A DNA stretch of 64,000 nucleotides from Alviniconcha marisindica. Its lineage: Eukaryota; Mollusca; Gastropoda; Provannidae. Under the pieces are notes generated by a model. It searched no databases. It had not been told where the DNA came from and saw only the letters and a list, made by a program, of their open reading frames with translations. The translations under genes were made by a program, and so were the position numbers. Location: positions 370,001 through 434,000 of the forward strand of contig JABMCL010003532.1 of NCBI GenBank assembly GCA_018857735.1, in the 5' to 3' direction. Shown here piece after piece: positions 12,895-24,107 of this stretch; the stretch's first letter is position 1, and each line of letters begins with the position of its first letter.

Positions 12895-13109
12895 AGGATG
12901 TAGATCTAGGGGACGAAGACAGCATACGACCTTGCCAAGCGGATGGCAACTCGTACGGGGCGTTTCGCTGTCAGGCAGGCATCTCCAGTTGCAAGCGTGG
13001 CTGGGAAGGGCCAAACTACGGCATCACCAGCTTCGACAACATCGGCTTTGCCATGCTTACAGTGTTCCAGTGCATCACCATGGAGGGGTGGACCACTGTC
13101 CTGTATTAT
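12895..13109 (+). CDS. Cav2: Cav2 exon: domain I turret and selectivity filter (215 bp)
   Basis: It encodes an acidic, cysteine-containing extracellular loop ([14 protein letters not shown], then cysteines in [18 protein letters not shown]). The pore helix [18 protein letters not shown] and the filter [11 protein letters not shown] follow. The glutamate of TMEGW is the domain I calcium-coordinating residue. The acceptor is tttttacag and the donor gtacgt, phase 1 in and phase 0 out. Confidence 0.96.
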
Positions 13110-13319
13110 GTACGTATTTGGTGAACTATTAGTATTACACTACTATGTAATTGTAGTGTTTGGGATGGGGCAGGGTCCATATTTTTTAAATTATTGTTTG
13201 TGTGTAGGTGCATGTGGGTGCACAGAAAGAGGGCTAGGCAGCAAATTCAGTTGGTTGCTAGAGTCCGTATGCTGGGGGGAAATCCTGAACCTCTAAGTTA
13301 TCGCTGAATATGCATACAT

Positions 13320-13395
13320 ACCCCCCCCCCCCCTCCCCCCCCCCCAAATGTCCCTCAACCCCACACACACAGGACAATCAGATAAACACACACAC

Positions 13396-13432
<37 letters not shown>

Positions 13433-13434
13433 AC

Positions 13435-13495
<61 letters not shown>

Positions 13496-13509
13496 ACAAC
13501 ACAGTGCAT

Positions 13510-13556
<47 letters not shown>

Positions 13557-13560
13557 ATCA
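13320..13560 (+). repeat. Poly(C) run and (CA)n
   Basis: C-rich runs at 13321-13345 are followed by several (CA)n blocks to about 13556, in the short intron before the IS6 exon. Confidence 0.95.
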
Positions 13561-13740
13561 CCTTTTTTTGCAAAGCCAGTATACTATCAAATGTACCCTT
13601 TCTGTCTGTCTCTCTGAAAACCCAGCAAGATCCCAAACAAAAGGCACGACAGACAGACTGTAGCCATTGTGATTATTACTCCTTGATGGCCTGTTCCCAG
13701 CAGCGTTGATGCGTAACTATTTTTCTTCTTTCTGTTTCAG

Positions 13741-13844
13741 ACAAACGATGCCTTAGGAAGCTACTTCAATGTTTTATATTTTATACCACTCATCATCCTA
13801 GGATCATTTTTCATGTTGAACTTAGTTCTTGGAGTTCTCAGTGG
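13741..13844 (+). CDS. Cav2: Cav2 exon: domain I S6 (104 bp)
   Basis: It encodes [20 protein letters not shown] followed by [15 protein letters not shown], the IS6 pore-lining helix with the [11 protein letters not shown] signature. The acceptor is tctgtttcag and the donor gtgagt, phase 0 in and phase 2 out. The 104-bp length is the usual size of this exon in high-voltage-activated channels as I recall it. Confidence 0.96.
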
Positions 13845-14380
13845 GTGAGTATAGGTTTTGGCATACTTCATAACGTATGAGTACAAAGGGCACACACACA
13901 GTTGAACCCTCTCAAGATAAGAACAAAATAAATCATCAAACACACACACACATCTTTTAAATCATCTTTGAAATCTCACCTTTCTCAAGATACCCTATTA
14001 ACTCTGTGTGTGGGTGGGTGTGCATGCTCACAGAATTTTGTTTTGACTGTGTTTTGTTCTTTGCTTTGTGATGGGCTATGTGCTTCAATTTGGAGAAATA
14101 GTACATGTATAAAAGAGTACATTATTATTATTATAAAAGGCTTTTATGACAAATCTTTGCCCAAAATATTGTCTTTTGGCTTTTAATTTAAATATCCCTG
14201 TAGTTTTTAGAGCTGCATTCTGGTACAGGGAAGCATACCAGTAGTACAATACTGGCACAATGGCATGTTGTTGTTTTTCCCAGTATACCACAAGCAACAG
14301 GCTATTCACAGTAGTAAGTCAAACTTCTCAGATCATGTGTGTACACATACATACACAGCAAACTTGCGTGCAGATGCACG

Positions 14381-14382
14381 CG

Positions 14383-14422
<40 letters not shown>
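14381..14422 (+). repeat. (CA)n microsatellite
   Basis: About 20 CA units in the long intron between IS6 and the I-II linker. Confidence 0.9.
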
Positions 14423-14423
<1 letters not shown>

Positions 14424-14744
14424 CTCATTTTGATACCATCCTTTGGGGAATTGAAAAATGTGAGAGAAAAAAATCCATGATGAAAGATGATTTATTCATT
14501 TGACACACAAAGGATTACCCCAAAAAATGTGCAGATTGTGTGTCTGTGTCATAATAAATAAGCATTCTTTTGATCCCTTTATTTGCTTGGATCTACAGAA
14601 AGCCTGCTTTCTCTTGATTGTTTTCGGCTCTTGCCACCGCCACCACTTACGGAAACAGCTGGGTGTGGCTGTAAATTGCCACCAACTGTGCATGACAGGA
14701 CATGAAAGCTTTGTATTGAGGCTTGCTGGTTTACTGTTGTTGAT

Positions 14745-14940
14745 CGTTTTTACATAGCGCTGTTCTCCGCGCTTGAGCAGACTCACTGCGTTCTTGTCCC
14801 TCGTGACTCTAACTGAGTGATGACCCAAGTGGTGTAGTTGCAGCACTGTTTGGTTGTAACATGGCTGGTGCCACTGGAAGCTGCTGCCGTCCTCGGTGCA
14901 TACTGTGTACACCATTATACCATACAGCCATGCATCACAT
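14745..14940 (-). repeat. Interspersed repeat R2, minus orientation
   Basis: It contains cactgtttggttgtaacatg, gctggtgccactggaagctg and gtgcatactgtgtacaccat. Its reverse complement matches the plus-strand segment at 41105-41350. No known family was recognised. Confidence 0.6.
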
Positions 14941-15109
14941 CACGTCACTTCATGCAAAGCCACACGCATAGTAACGCAGGGTGCATGTGTGTTTAGCTCT
15001 AACCAATCACCTGCACTTTTGGCAGAATGACCGGGATTTTTTTTACGCGCTACTGCAGTAACAGGGGAGGTTGAAGCAGATACCGAAATAAGAGTCAGCA
15101 CAGAAAGTT

Positions 15110-15215
15110 GACCCCGGAGAAGAAAACTCTCCCCGCACTCCTGCCAGGACTCACACCCGCAACCTTTTGATCACGAGTCCGGCACTCTAACCACTGAGCT
15201 AACCCTGATTCCCAT
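15110..15215 (-). mobile_element. tRNA-derived SINE-like fragment, minus strand
   Basis: On the minus strand it reads TTAGCTCAGTGGTTAGAGTG (polymerase III box A) then GGTTGCGGGTGTGAGTCCTG (box B), with normal tRNA-like spacing. It is followed by a G-rich body rather than a proper acceptor stem. It is more likely a SINE head or tRNA pseudogene than a working tRNA. Confidence 0.6.
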
Positions 15216-15659
15216 TTGGTATACTGGCAATACTGTGCAGCTGTTGCAGCTGCTGTGCCAGTAAGAGACTTTCTGTAAGGAAGATGGGATTTTGATGGTC
15301 CCAGACATGGTGTCTCGAGGGGATTTCACTGTAACTGTTTCAGACAAGCCAGTGGTTGCTGCATGGCATTTTGGGCTTGTTTTGAACGTTGCATGTGCGT
15401 GTGTGGGTGCATGTGGGTGGAAGAAGCTGTGGGCGAGAGGGGGACAGAATGTGAGAGAGAGAGAGAAAAAAACATCACTTTTTTTAATGTATTTATTTTA
15501 AATGTAGCTTCTCAAGCCAATGCGTGAGTGAGACGGAGATAATTCTTACATTAAATTATTAATAAATAATAATAAAAAGTAGCTTCTTGAGTTAATGTGT
15601 CGATTTAAAAAAATTATAATTATGCATTGTATAATTAGAAACAACAAAGATTGATTCGA

Positions 15660-15944
15660 TTGCTAACTCGCACTTTAACGCAGCTGAAGGGTGCTCCCTC
15701 GAAGCTGAGTGTAAAATGGTCTGTGACTGTGTGAGGTGTGAGTGTTGATGCAGCTGAAACGAGTGAGGTGAAGGTAGTCTGTCTCTGTCATTCCCTGTGG
15801 AGGGACAGAGCAGACTCTGTGGTTAAGGTCCCCTGTAATTAGACTCCGGAGCTATCGGAGGCTCCCTGTGGAACACCATGGGTGCAGAGGTTTATTCCCC
15901 ACTTCTGAGAATTCCGAGCTGCCGAAGGCTCCCTACGGAATCAT

Positions 15945-15960
<16 letters not shown>
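15660..15960 (+). repeat. Probable old interspersed repeat with internal duplications
   Basis: Short internal duplications are visible: gcagctgaagggtg and gcagctgaaacgag; ccggagctatcggaggctcc and ccgagctgccgaaggctccc. The flanking sequence leads into the second R3 copy. Family unknown. Confidence 0.35.
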
Positions 15961-16246
<286 letters not shown>

Positions 16247-16497
16247 CACCGCTGACACAACTCTGAGTTCACAACCATGAACTTGGCGATGGCATTCACT
16301 GATGGAGGGAACACTCTGGAAGGCTTTTGTGGGCAATGTTTGTAAATTGAGTTAGCATACTGATTTTCTTGGCTGGAAAGCTGTGAAGTTAGAGCCACAG
16401 AGACTTTTAGTTTCACTTAAATGCAGAAAAGAGCTGAAGAAGTGCCATGGGCCCTGTCAATGGAAAGGAAATAAAACTACTGAAAAATAAACGCAGA

Positions 16498-17085
16498 GTA
16501 GTTTTTCACCAGGATTTTTAGCCTGTTCATGACAAACCAGATGTGAAAGTTGTGAAAACGCAATATACATACGAGTTTTTCACTTGATTTTTAGCCTGTT
16601 CATGACAAGCCAGATGTGAAAGTTGTGAAAACACAATACACATACGAGTTTTTCACTTGATTTTTAGCCTGTTCATGACAAACCAGATGTGAAAGTTGTG
16701 AAAACACAATACACATACAAGTTTTTCACTTGATTTTTAGCCTGTTCATGACAAACCAGATGTAAAAGTTGTGAAAACACAATACACATACGAGTTTTTC
16801 ACTTGATTTTTATCCCGTTCGTAACAAATTGGATGTGAATGTTGCACAAAAGATATATACAGGTAGGAGTTTTTCACTTGATTTTTTTATCTTGTTTGTG
16901 ACAAACTGGGTGTGAATGTTGCAAAGAAAATATACACATAGGAGTTTTTTGCTTGATTTTTATCCTGTTTTTTGACAAATCAGATGTGAAAGTTGCAAAA
17001 GCACAATACATATATTTATTTTTTTACTTCAATTTGTATCCTGTTTGTGATAAATCAGATGTGAAAGTTGTGAAAACGCAACCAC
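16498..17085 (+). repeat. 73-bp minisatellite, about 8 copies
   Basis: The unit contains gagtttttcacttgattttt, agcctgttcatgacaaacca, gatgtgaaagttgtgaaaac and acaatacacatac. Units are regular at first (period 73 at 16571 and 16644) and diverge downstream. Confidence 0.88.
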
Positions 17086-17459
17086 AAATGCAACAATTTT
17101 GTGCCCAGCATGGGTTGGTATCGGCGATGCCATAAACAAAGCCTGGGTGTTTGGCAAAAGTGCCATAACTTTTTCAGCTCTTCATTGGTAAAGAGCGACG
17201 ATCCAAAAATGGCTATGCCTTGAGCGGCTCAGATTTGAAACGTAATATTTCATTAAAACAACCAAACGAAGTAGGAAATGAAAAATATTTACCGCATTTT
17301 CAGATCAGCTTGAGTCATGCACAGTTCATGTTTAAATTACACAACTTAAAGTGCTGTCGCCAATAATTACTGAATTGCTCTTCCCAGTGAAGTGACTGCT
17401 GGTTTCTCACTCATTGTAGGCTTGCATTTGTTGCAAGTCATCATTTGATTGCAGGAACC

Positions 17460-18590
17460 AGTCTCAGTCCTTTGAAGAGTTTCAGACACAGCTGATGGAT
17501 AGAGGCTTTTTAGACTGGAGCCTGCTCTCTGGCATTTCAGCGTAGAGGCTGCTGTTTGTTTTAAGGGCAGTTTTTGAAAGAGGAAGCACTCGCAGAATTG
17601 CTTGAAATTGTTAAATGACCGATTAAACGATTTTGTTTCTTGTGTAATTTGCTTGAACTGGTACTCCTTTAAAAAAAAAAATTATGGATAGTTGATGGAT
17701 GGAGGCTTTTTAGAGCCTGCTTTGCGACATTTGAGTGTAGAGGCTGCCCATATGTATATATATATATATTATATACACCTGAGCTTAGCAGATGTGAAGA
17801 AATAAGCACTTGCATAAGCTGATAAGTTTGATCGCAACAGAACGGTGTGCGCTGCTAATGAGCCGAGTTGATGTCACAAGAGCTATTGAACTGTCCACGG
17901 TTAATGAGCAGATGATGGCGGCAAAGAGGTCTTTATTCTGAGCCCCTCATTAATTCGGAGAGCTCTGAGCGTTTTATAATGACACCAGAAGAGCACCAGC
18001 ACGCACGTAACATGTGCATGTGCGCGTGCAATCATGCAGACACATACAGATGTATGCATACAGATGCATGCGCATACATATGTATGACATGCATGTATGC
18101 ATTCATGTGCAAGCACACACACACACACACACACATACACACACACACACAACACACACACAATTGAAAATGCCATGGGAATAGACCATGAGACATCAAT
18201 TATGACAAACAAGAGAGGATTTGAAATGTTTTTAACACGTTCGTCAGAGGGCAGTTTGGAAAGAGGAAGCAAACACAGAATTGCTTAAAATCATCACAGG
18301 ACAGATTAAACAATTTTGCTTCTTGAGTAATTTGCTTGTGACCTCATTTTTTAAAATTTGTTTGTTTGTGTGTGTGTGTGTTTAACAGGTTTGTTTTGAA
18401 GGCAGTTTGGAAAGAGGAAGCACTCCCAAAATTGCATAAAATCGTCACATGACAGACTAAATGATTTTGTTTCTTGTATCATTTGCTTGTAATTCTACTG
18501 GTACCCTAAACGATTTTGTTTCTTGTATCATTTGCTTGTAGTTCTACTGGTACCTCATTTGTTTCGTTGTTGTTGTTGTTTTTGTCCCTG
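17460..18590 (+). repeat. Partly duplicated intron sequence upstream of the AID exon
   Basis: A segment ggcagtttttgaaagaggaa, cgattaaacgattttgtttc, ttgtgtaatttgcttg recurs near 17566, 18248, 18395 and 18500. gatggatagaggctttttag recurs near 17490 and 17695. A CA/GC-rich patch with (CA)n lies at 18000-18165. No exon was seen. Confidence 0.6.
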
Positions 18591-18630
18591 CAGTTGAAAC
18601 TTTATTCCATCCATCTTTGTCCATCAACAG

Positions 18631-18746
18631 AGAATTTGCCAAAGAGAGAGAAAGAGTAGAAAATCGTAGAGCATTCTTCAAACTACGAAGGCAGCAACAG
18701 ATAGAACGAGAGTTGAATGGCTACTTGGAGTGGATATGCAAAGCAG
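18631..18746 (+). CDS. Cav2: Cav2 exon: I-II linker with the alpha-interaction domain (116 bp)
   Basis: It encodes [20 protein letters not shown] followed by [18 protein letters not shown]. The second part is the alpha-interaction domain, the docking helix for the cytoplasmic beta subunit, with the conserved Y, W and I contacts. The QQIER sequence is the Cav2-specific QxxER element implicated in G-beta-gamma inhibition; Cav1 lacks it. The acceptor is ccatcaacag and the donor gtacag, phase 2 in and phase 1 out. Only one copy was found, whereas Drosophila cac has alternative exons in this linker. Confidence 0.96.
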
Positions 18747-18774
18747 GTACAGTGCCTCTGTGGTGTCAGTGACA

Positions 18775-18990
18775 GTGTCAGTGTAATGTTGCTTGATAGT
18801 GTTCCAGAGCCAAAACCCTGAGGTTCGGGTGAGAAGGTAGTGTGTGCAGCCATTCCCCGGCACCTGTATATATACAGTGTAGTGTTGTTTGTTAGTGTTC
18901 CTGAGCCATAACCCTGAGGTTCACGAAGCGCGGGGTGAGAAGGTAGTGTGTGCAGCCGTTTCCCCACACATGTACATACTTGCATACATG
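18775..18990 (+). repeat. Tandem duplication just downstream of the AID exon
   Basis: Two copies of gttccagagccaaaaccctg, aggttcgggtgagaaggtag and tgtgtgcagccattcccc, spaced about 118 bp. Confidence 0.75.
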
Positions 18991-19219
18991 TATACAAGCG
19001 CAGTGCTACCTGCTACTCCCACAGCTGCACTTCAGCTTTGGGGGATTTCAGTGACAGAGTTTGACATGTCACGAAGATTATTGTTGCTGAAATGTAAGTA
19101 ATCCCGACGTAGGACTCTTAACACAACAAACCTTTCTGGCTAGAGACGATAACTAATAAGATGCCAATAACATGGCAATTTCAATAACCTCAGGGCCAGT
19201 AAGTGTTATAATTCAAAAT

Positions 19220-19790
19220 GAAAAAAAAAATGGGGGGGGGGGGGGGGGGGCTACTGAAAGTGCATATGAAAAGGATTAAGATGATAGATTGCTGACTGAA
19301 TGATTAATTAATTAATAGATTTACTGACCGATTGACAGGTTGGTTGGTGACTGAATGATCAGGTGGTTGACAGACTGAATCAAGTGATCAGCTGATACAT
19401 TTGCTGACTAATTCAGTGAATGATTAATAGATACAATTGATTGGTATATTTGCTGACTGATAGAATGCATTGGTGACTGGTATACATTTTTTAATGGAAT
19501 GAACAATTGGCTCACTAATTTATACATTCACAGATTGATTGAATGTATGATTGATAGACTTACTAATGGAATAAATGACTGATTAATAATAACAGTGATG
19601 TGTTTGCTGACTAGTTGCCTAATCCATAGTTTAGCTGACTGATGGAATGAATGATTGGTTGATTTACTGATGGAATGAATGATTGGTTGATTTACTGATG
19701 GAATGAATGATTGGCTGATTTACTGATGGCATGAATGATTGATAAGTGTGTTAACTGGCTGACTAACTGATCAATTTGTTAACTAGTTCC
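19220..19790 (+). repeat. Poly(G) run and degenerate tgaatgat-type repeat
   Basis: G runs occupy about 19222-19250. The next 500 bp consist of loosely repeated tgactgattgaatgaatgat motifs, with three good 31-bp copies of gatggaatgaatgattggtt plus gatttact near 19640-19730. Confidence 0.75.
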
Positions 19791-19806
19791 TTTCTCATTT
19801 TTTCAG

Positions 19807-19866
19807 AAGAGGTGATATTGAGTGAAGAGCGCACAACAGATGAAGAGAAGCTGAAAATCATTGAAG
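19807..19866 (+). CDS. Cav2: Cav2 exon: I-II linker (60 bp)
   Basis: It encodes EEVILSEERTTDEEKLKIIE, the acidic stretch directly after the alpha-interaction domain. The acceptor is tttttcag and the donor gtgaga, phase 1 in and out. It joins to the previous exon as CKA-EEV, as in other Cav2 channels. Confidence 0.93.
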
Positions 19867-19903
19867 GTGAGATATTGGGCTTTGCCCTTCCTTTCAGTAA
19901 AAA

Positions 19904-20263
19904 TCTGAAACAAGAATGACAAGATCCAAATACATAAAAGGTTCAAAATAATGCTAGTTATTGGGACAAAACACAACATGCACATTTTTTGGGGTAATCC
20001 CCTTTAACAAGCTACAACATGACAACAATTAAACAGTGAAGAACGATGAAAAATGAGATGGAGAGTTAATGAAATAGATTAGCTCTCCATCTCATTTTTC
20101 GTTGTTTAGATTAGCTCTCCATCTCATTTTTCATCATTTAATTGCTGTTTAAGTGTTGTTTTGTAGCTTGATAAAGGGAATTACCCCGAACATTCACAGG
20201 TTGTGTTTTGTCCTAATAAATAGCTTTATTATGAACCTATTATGTGTTTGGATTTTGTTTCCA
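19904..20263. mobile_element. Foldback (MITE-like) element, copy 2
   Basis: Two arms of about 165 bp are inverted copies at roughly 85% identity by eye. Left: gatccaaatacataaaaggt, gggacaaaacacaac, ggggtaatccccttt, aagctacaacatgac, aaaaatgagatggagag. Right: the reverse of each, ending atgtgtttggattttg. The centre holds an extra copy of gattagctctccatctcatt. It starts 37 bp after the splice donor of the preceding exon. It has no coding capacity and is of the same family as 8975-9215. Confidence 0.75.
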
Positions 20264-20451
20264 GTATTTGATGGATTTCTTTAAAATGCAGACAACCTTT
20301 GGCTGAAGAAAAAGAAAAAAAACCCCATGACCCCTTTATTTTATTTTATATTTGTTGTTGTTGTTATTTTTAAAGAAGGCCAATATGGAAGGGACAACCT
20401 CTTTAAAAATTGAGAGAGAAAAAAATTCCACTATAGTCTAAAAATTACAGT

Positions 20452-21532
20452 ACTAACTAATGTGATCCCTGAACTATTTTGTTTACTAACGTGATCACTG
20501 AACAGTTTTGTTAATGTGAACACTGAACTGTTTTGTTTACTAACATGATCACGAAACAGTTTTGTTAATGTGAACACTGAACAGTTTTGTTTACTAACAT
20601 GATCACGAAACGGTTTTGTTAATGTGAACACAGTTTTGTTTACTAACATGATCACTGAACAGTTTTGTTAATGTGATCACTGAACAGTTTTGTTTACTAA
20701 TGTGAACACTGAACAGTTTTGTTAATGTGAACACTGAACAGTTTTGTTTACTAACATGATCACTAAACGGTTTTGTTAATGTGAACACTGAACAGTTTTG
20801 TTTACTAACATGATCACTGAACAGTTTTGTTAACGTGATCACTGAACAGTTTTGCTTACTAATGTGAACACTGAACAGTTTTGTTAATGTGAACACTGAA
20901 CAGTTTTGTTTACTAACATGATCACGAAATGGTTTTGTTAATGTGAACACTGAACAGTTTTGTTTACTAACATGATCACTGAACAGTTTTGTTAACGTGA
21001 TCACCGAACAGTTTTGTTTACTAACATGATCACGGAACGGTTTTGTTAATGTGAACACTGAACAGTTTTGTTTACCAACATGATCACTGAACAGTTTTGT
21101 TAACGTGATCACTGAACAGTTTTGCTTACTAATGTGAACACTGAACAGTTTTGTTAATGTGAACACTGAACAGTTTTGTTTACTAACATGATCACGAAAC
21201 GGTTTTGTTAATGTGAACACTGAACAGTTTTGTTTACTAACATGATCACTGAACAGTTTTGTTAACGTGATCACTGAACAGTTTTGTTTACTAACATGAT
21301 CACGGAACGGTTTTGTTAATGTGAACACTGAACAGTTTTGTTTACCAACATGATCACTGAACAGTTTTGTTAACGTGATCACTGAACAGTTTTGTTAACG
21401 TGATCACTGAACAGTTTTGCTAACATGATTACTGAACAGTTTTGCTAACGTGATCACTGAACAGTTTTGTTAACGTGATCACTGAACAGTTTTGCTAACA
21501 TGATTACTGAACAGTTTTGTTAACGGTGTTTT
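20452..21532 (+). repeat. About 1.1-kb minisatellite with ~25/28-bp sub-units
   Basis: The array alternates gaacactgaacagttttgtt plus tactaacat with gatcactgaacagttttgtt plus aatgt. Higher-order blocks recur (20806-21060 resembles 21061-21360). It ends about 15 bp before the next exon. The 259-residue minus-strand frame across it is a repeat artefact. Confidence 0.92.
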
Positions 21533-21546
21533 CTTGGGGATTGCAG

Positions 21547-21651
21547 CGCGGCGCATGGCGGCAGCAAGAAAGATGAAGCAGCTAAGGGGAGAGAACCCAG
21601 ACAACGACACAGAGCAGAATGACGACGACCTGCTGGCTGAAATGACGCCAG
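21547..21651 (+). CDS. Cav2: Cav2 exon: I-II linker (105 bp)
   Basis: It encodes RRMAAARKMKQLRGENPDND followed by TEQNDDDLLAEMTP, a basic segment then an acidic one, typical of the cytoplasmic I-II linker. The acceptor is ggggattgcag and the donor gtgagg, phase 1 on both sides. The pyrimidine tract of the acceptor is short because the minisatellite abuts it. Confidence 0.9.
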
Positions 21652-21859
21652 GTGAGGGAACTCTGCTGGCGCATTCATCCTGCAATAGCCCTGCATGGTT
21701 GATAGGTTGATGAAGTCCAAACTCTAACCAGTTGACTCGCTCCACCGGCTTGATTTTCGTAACAGTAGTAACACTTGTGACGCAGCTTTTGTTCCTTGCT
21801 CTCGTTGGCCCAGAAGTGGGACCAGGGATATCTGTTGTTTTATTCCCAGTCTGGAATCT

Positions 21860-22060
21860 CAGGGCTGTCATTTGAGTCCCCTTTCCTATCTTCTCTCTTG
21901 TTTTTCTGTCCCCAAGTCCGGAATCTCAGGGCTGTCACTTGATTCCCCTTTCCTATCTCCTCTCTTGTTTTTCTGTCCCCAAGTCCGGAATCTCAGGGCT
22001 GTCACTTGATTCCCCTTTCCTATCTCCTCTCTTGTTTTTTCTGCCTAATCCTCTTGCTCT
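21860..22060 (+). repeat. About 70-bp tandem repeat, 3 copies
   Basis: The unit contains ccggaatctcagggctgtca, cttgattcccctttcctatc and tcctctcttgtttttctgtc. Confidence 0.85.
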
Positions 22061-22604
22061 TTCTGTCTGATCATCTTTCTGCTAATGGACCGTTCTCCCA
22101 ACTTTTTTCCCAGAAATTTCTACAACATTTTTTATGAAGAGTTAGGCTTTTGTGTGTGCGTGTCTCTTGTCGAACAGCTAGGAGATGACAGTTGGTAGGT
22201 GGTATGTGCAGCTTGCTGCCGTATGGCACTGGTGTTGGCCATTATGCATTTGTGCATTTGATTTTTTTCCTTCTTTTTTCTTTCATCTAATATCGATAAA
22301 TTAGGTGGAATGGTTGACAATACCCGCATGTCCTAGCCTTATATGCTGTTTTAACAGGGGTGATATTAAAGGGACTAACTCTTCCAAAATGTGTGTTTGT
22401 TTTGTTTTCCATTTGCACAGGGACTGGTTTTGTGGATTGACTCTAAAAAGGGTGAGACGAGTTTTGAAATGCGTGTTTGCTTATGACAGGTGTAATTGTC
22501 GTGAGGTGACTGCGCGGTTGATAGGACATTAAAATCCAAATGCCAACTTGCTGCCATTGCTCTTTATCCAGGGAATGAATGCCGTTCTGCGGTATCTGTC
22601 GCAG

Positions 22605-22686
22605 GTGGTCCGCTGAACAAGAGCCTCAGAAACCGGAAGGCCACGGGTCGCTGTGCAGCATTTTGGAAAGCAGAGAAACACTGGAG
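22605..22686 (+). CDS. Cav2: Cav2 exon: end of I-II linker (82 bp)
   Basis: It encodes GGPLNKSLRNRKATGRCAAF followed by WKAEKHWR, the basic stretch before IIS1 (the FW.AEK motif is typical). The acceptor is tctgtcgcag and the donor gtaagc, phase 1 in and phase 2 out. Confidence 0.88.
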
Positions 22687-23020
22687 GTAAGCAAACACGC
22701 CGGGCTGTCCTTCATCCTGAAGTTAACAAAATGACGCAGAAAACTATAATTGTTCCCCTGAATGTTTGGAAATGCCAGTTTTGAGAGTGTCAAGGTGAAA
22801 AGTTCCTGGGTTTGATGGCCTTCATGTCCTTTCTTTCAAGCATCTCTGTAGTCAGTTGATACCACTTTTAAGGATTGCTGTGAGCTATCATGTGCTATGC
22901 TGCTCGTTTTTTTTTTCTTTGAAAAGTACCAGGGAATGGTTCTAGTCATGTAAGTTGAATATGACGGAAAAGGAGATTTAAATTTAATGTTCTTCATGTT
23001 TGTCGGCGTGTTCTCCCATG

Positions 23021-23303
23021 ACCCTGCAGGGGTTGTGTCCCTTGATCCCTGCAGGTTTCCAGTGGTGAGCTGAACAAAATGCACTGTGAAGATGACGGTT
23101 TATATGTTTGTTTTTGCTGCAGCTTTCCAGTGGTGAGCTGAACGAACTGCACTGTGTTGATGACTTCAGGTCTGTTTTCCAAAAACTTCACGTCTGTTTT
23201 TGCTGCAGGTTCCGTGGACTGAACAAACTGCACGTAAGATGTGGGGCATTGTTTGTTTTTGCTGCAGGGAAGATGACCGTCCACCCTGTCTGTTTTTTCG
23301 CAG
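23021..23303 (+). repeat. Tandem acceptor-like copies upstream of the IIS1 exon
   Basis: Ctgcag-type acceptors followed by exon-start-like sequence recur, with copies beginning at 23055 (gtttccagtggtgagctgaa), 23123 (ctttccagtggtgagctgaa), 23209 (gttccgtggactgaac) and 23268. They resemble the true exon start at 23304 (gttttaagggttggtgaaga). Reading into them hits stops or wrong frames, so they look like non-functional duplicates. Confidence 0.6.
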
Positions 23304-23425
23304 GTTTTAAGGGTTGGTGAAGAGCCAGGCATTTTACTGGATCGTCATCGTCCTCGTTTTCCTCAACACCGCCTCCGTTGCCTCTGAGCACTACAACCAG
23401 CCAGAGTGGCACACGCTCTTTTTGT
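23304..23425 (+). CDS. Cav2: Cav2 exon: domain II S1, with an in-frame TAA near its start (122 bp)
   Basis: From 23314 it reads [20 protein letters not shown] followed by [17 protein letters not shown], a clear IIS1 and S1-S2 loop. The donor is gtgagt, phase 1 out. The acceptor at 23301-23303 (ttttttcgcag) keeps the phase of the previous exon, but then the second full codon is TAA (R-F-stop-G-LVKSQ). About three residues are also missing against the family pattern RFxIRRxVKTQ. An AAG acceptor ending at 23311 avoids the stop but shifts the frame. Sequencing or assembly error, a real lesion, or an unseen upstream mini-exon are all possible. Confidence 0.8.
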
Positions 23426-23592
23426 GTGAGTTGTTGCGCTTCAGGGTGCGCGGTGGTTTCTGCTAATTTCCAGTATTTTACCGGTTAAGGAAACCGGTCA
23501 GCATATACGGGGAAACAAAATCAGCAGTTGGTGAGACATACCAGCTGTTATTTTTGCTTGACCAGTTCCCAAACAACTTCCCCCTTTCCCCT

Positions 23593-23595
<3 letters not shown>

Positions 23596-23628
<33 letters not shown>

Positions 23629-23702
23629 CTCAAACAAAAACAAAAAAAATAAAAAAATCAGCTTGTAGCATAGAGAGAATGAGAGTACATATGGTGTGTG
23701 TG

Positions 23703-23753
<51 letters not shown>

Positions 23754-23755
23754 CA
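23596..23755 (+). repeat. (CA)n and (GT)n microsatellites
   Basis: (CA)n lies at about 23594-23627 and (GT)n at about 23697-23752, in the intron between IIS1 and IIS2. The complementary strands could pair. Confidence 0.9.
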
Positions 23756-23994
23756 TTCTAAATGGGGAAGGGAACAGCTAGTGTATATGATCAGTTCCAG
23801 TGATTGTCTGACTGGTTTCCGTAAACCATTTTCACTAGCATGTAGCTGTTACACTGGTTTGAAAAATGTCTATTCGGAACTTTGTTTTTCCAGCTGCTCA
23901 TTTGTATGTACTAATTTTTTTCATTGCTTGCTTGCTTTCTGTTTTTTCAGAAACACACTTTGATGATATTTTTGTGTTTGCTTGATACTTTCAG

Positions 23995-24107
23995 ACATCA
24001 GTGAATTTGTATTCCTGGGCCTTTTCATCTTTGAGATGCTGATCAAAATGTACGGGCTGGGTGTCCGCATGTACTTCCAATCCTCCTTCAACATTTTTGA
24101 CTGCTTT
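23995..24107 (+). CDS. Cav2: Cav2 exon: domain II S2 (113 bp)
   Basis: It encodes [20 protein letters not shown] followed by [20 protein letters not shown]2 and the S2-S3 loop. The glutamate in FEMLIKMYG is the conserved S2 acidic residue of the gating-charge transfer centre. The acceptor is gatactttcag and the donor gtaagt, phase 1 in and phase 0 out. Confidence 0.95.

Noticed and set aside
14496..14915. 139-codon minus-strand frame
   Set aside because: It overlaps repeat R2 and flanking intron; there is no recognisable domain and no matching intact frame in the other copy.
15110..15215. Functional tRNA gene
   Set aside because: Box A and box B are present, but no paired acceptor stem could be drawn; a SINE head or pseudogene is more likely.
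20603..21382. Minus-strand 259-codon frame (TLTKLFSDHVSKQNCSVF repeats)
   Set aside because: It comes entirely from the minisatellite at 20452-21532.
23209..23233. Small exon reading RFRGLNKLH before gtaaga
   Set aside because: The reading is attractive, but it leaves in phase 0, which does not match the IIS1 exon, and it lies in a series of duplicated acceptors.
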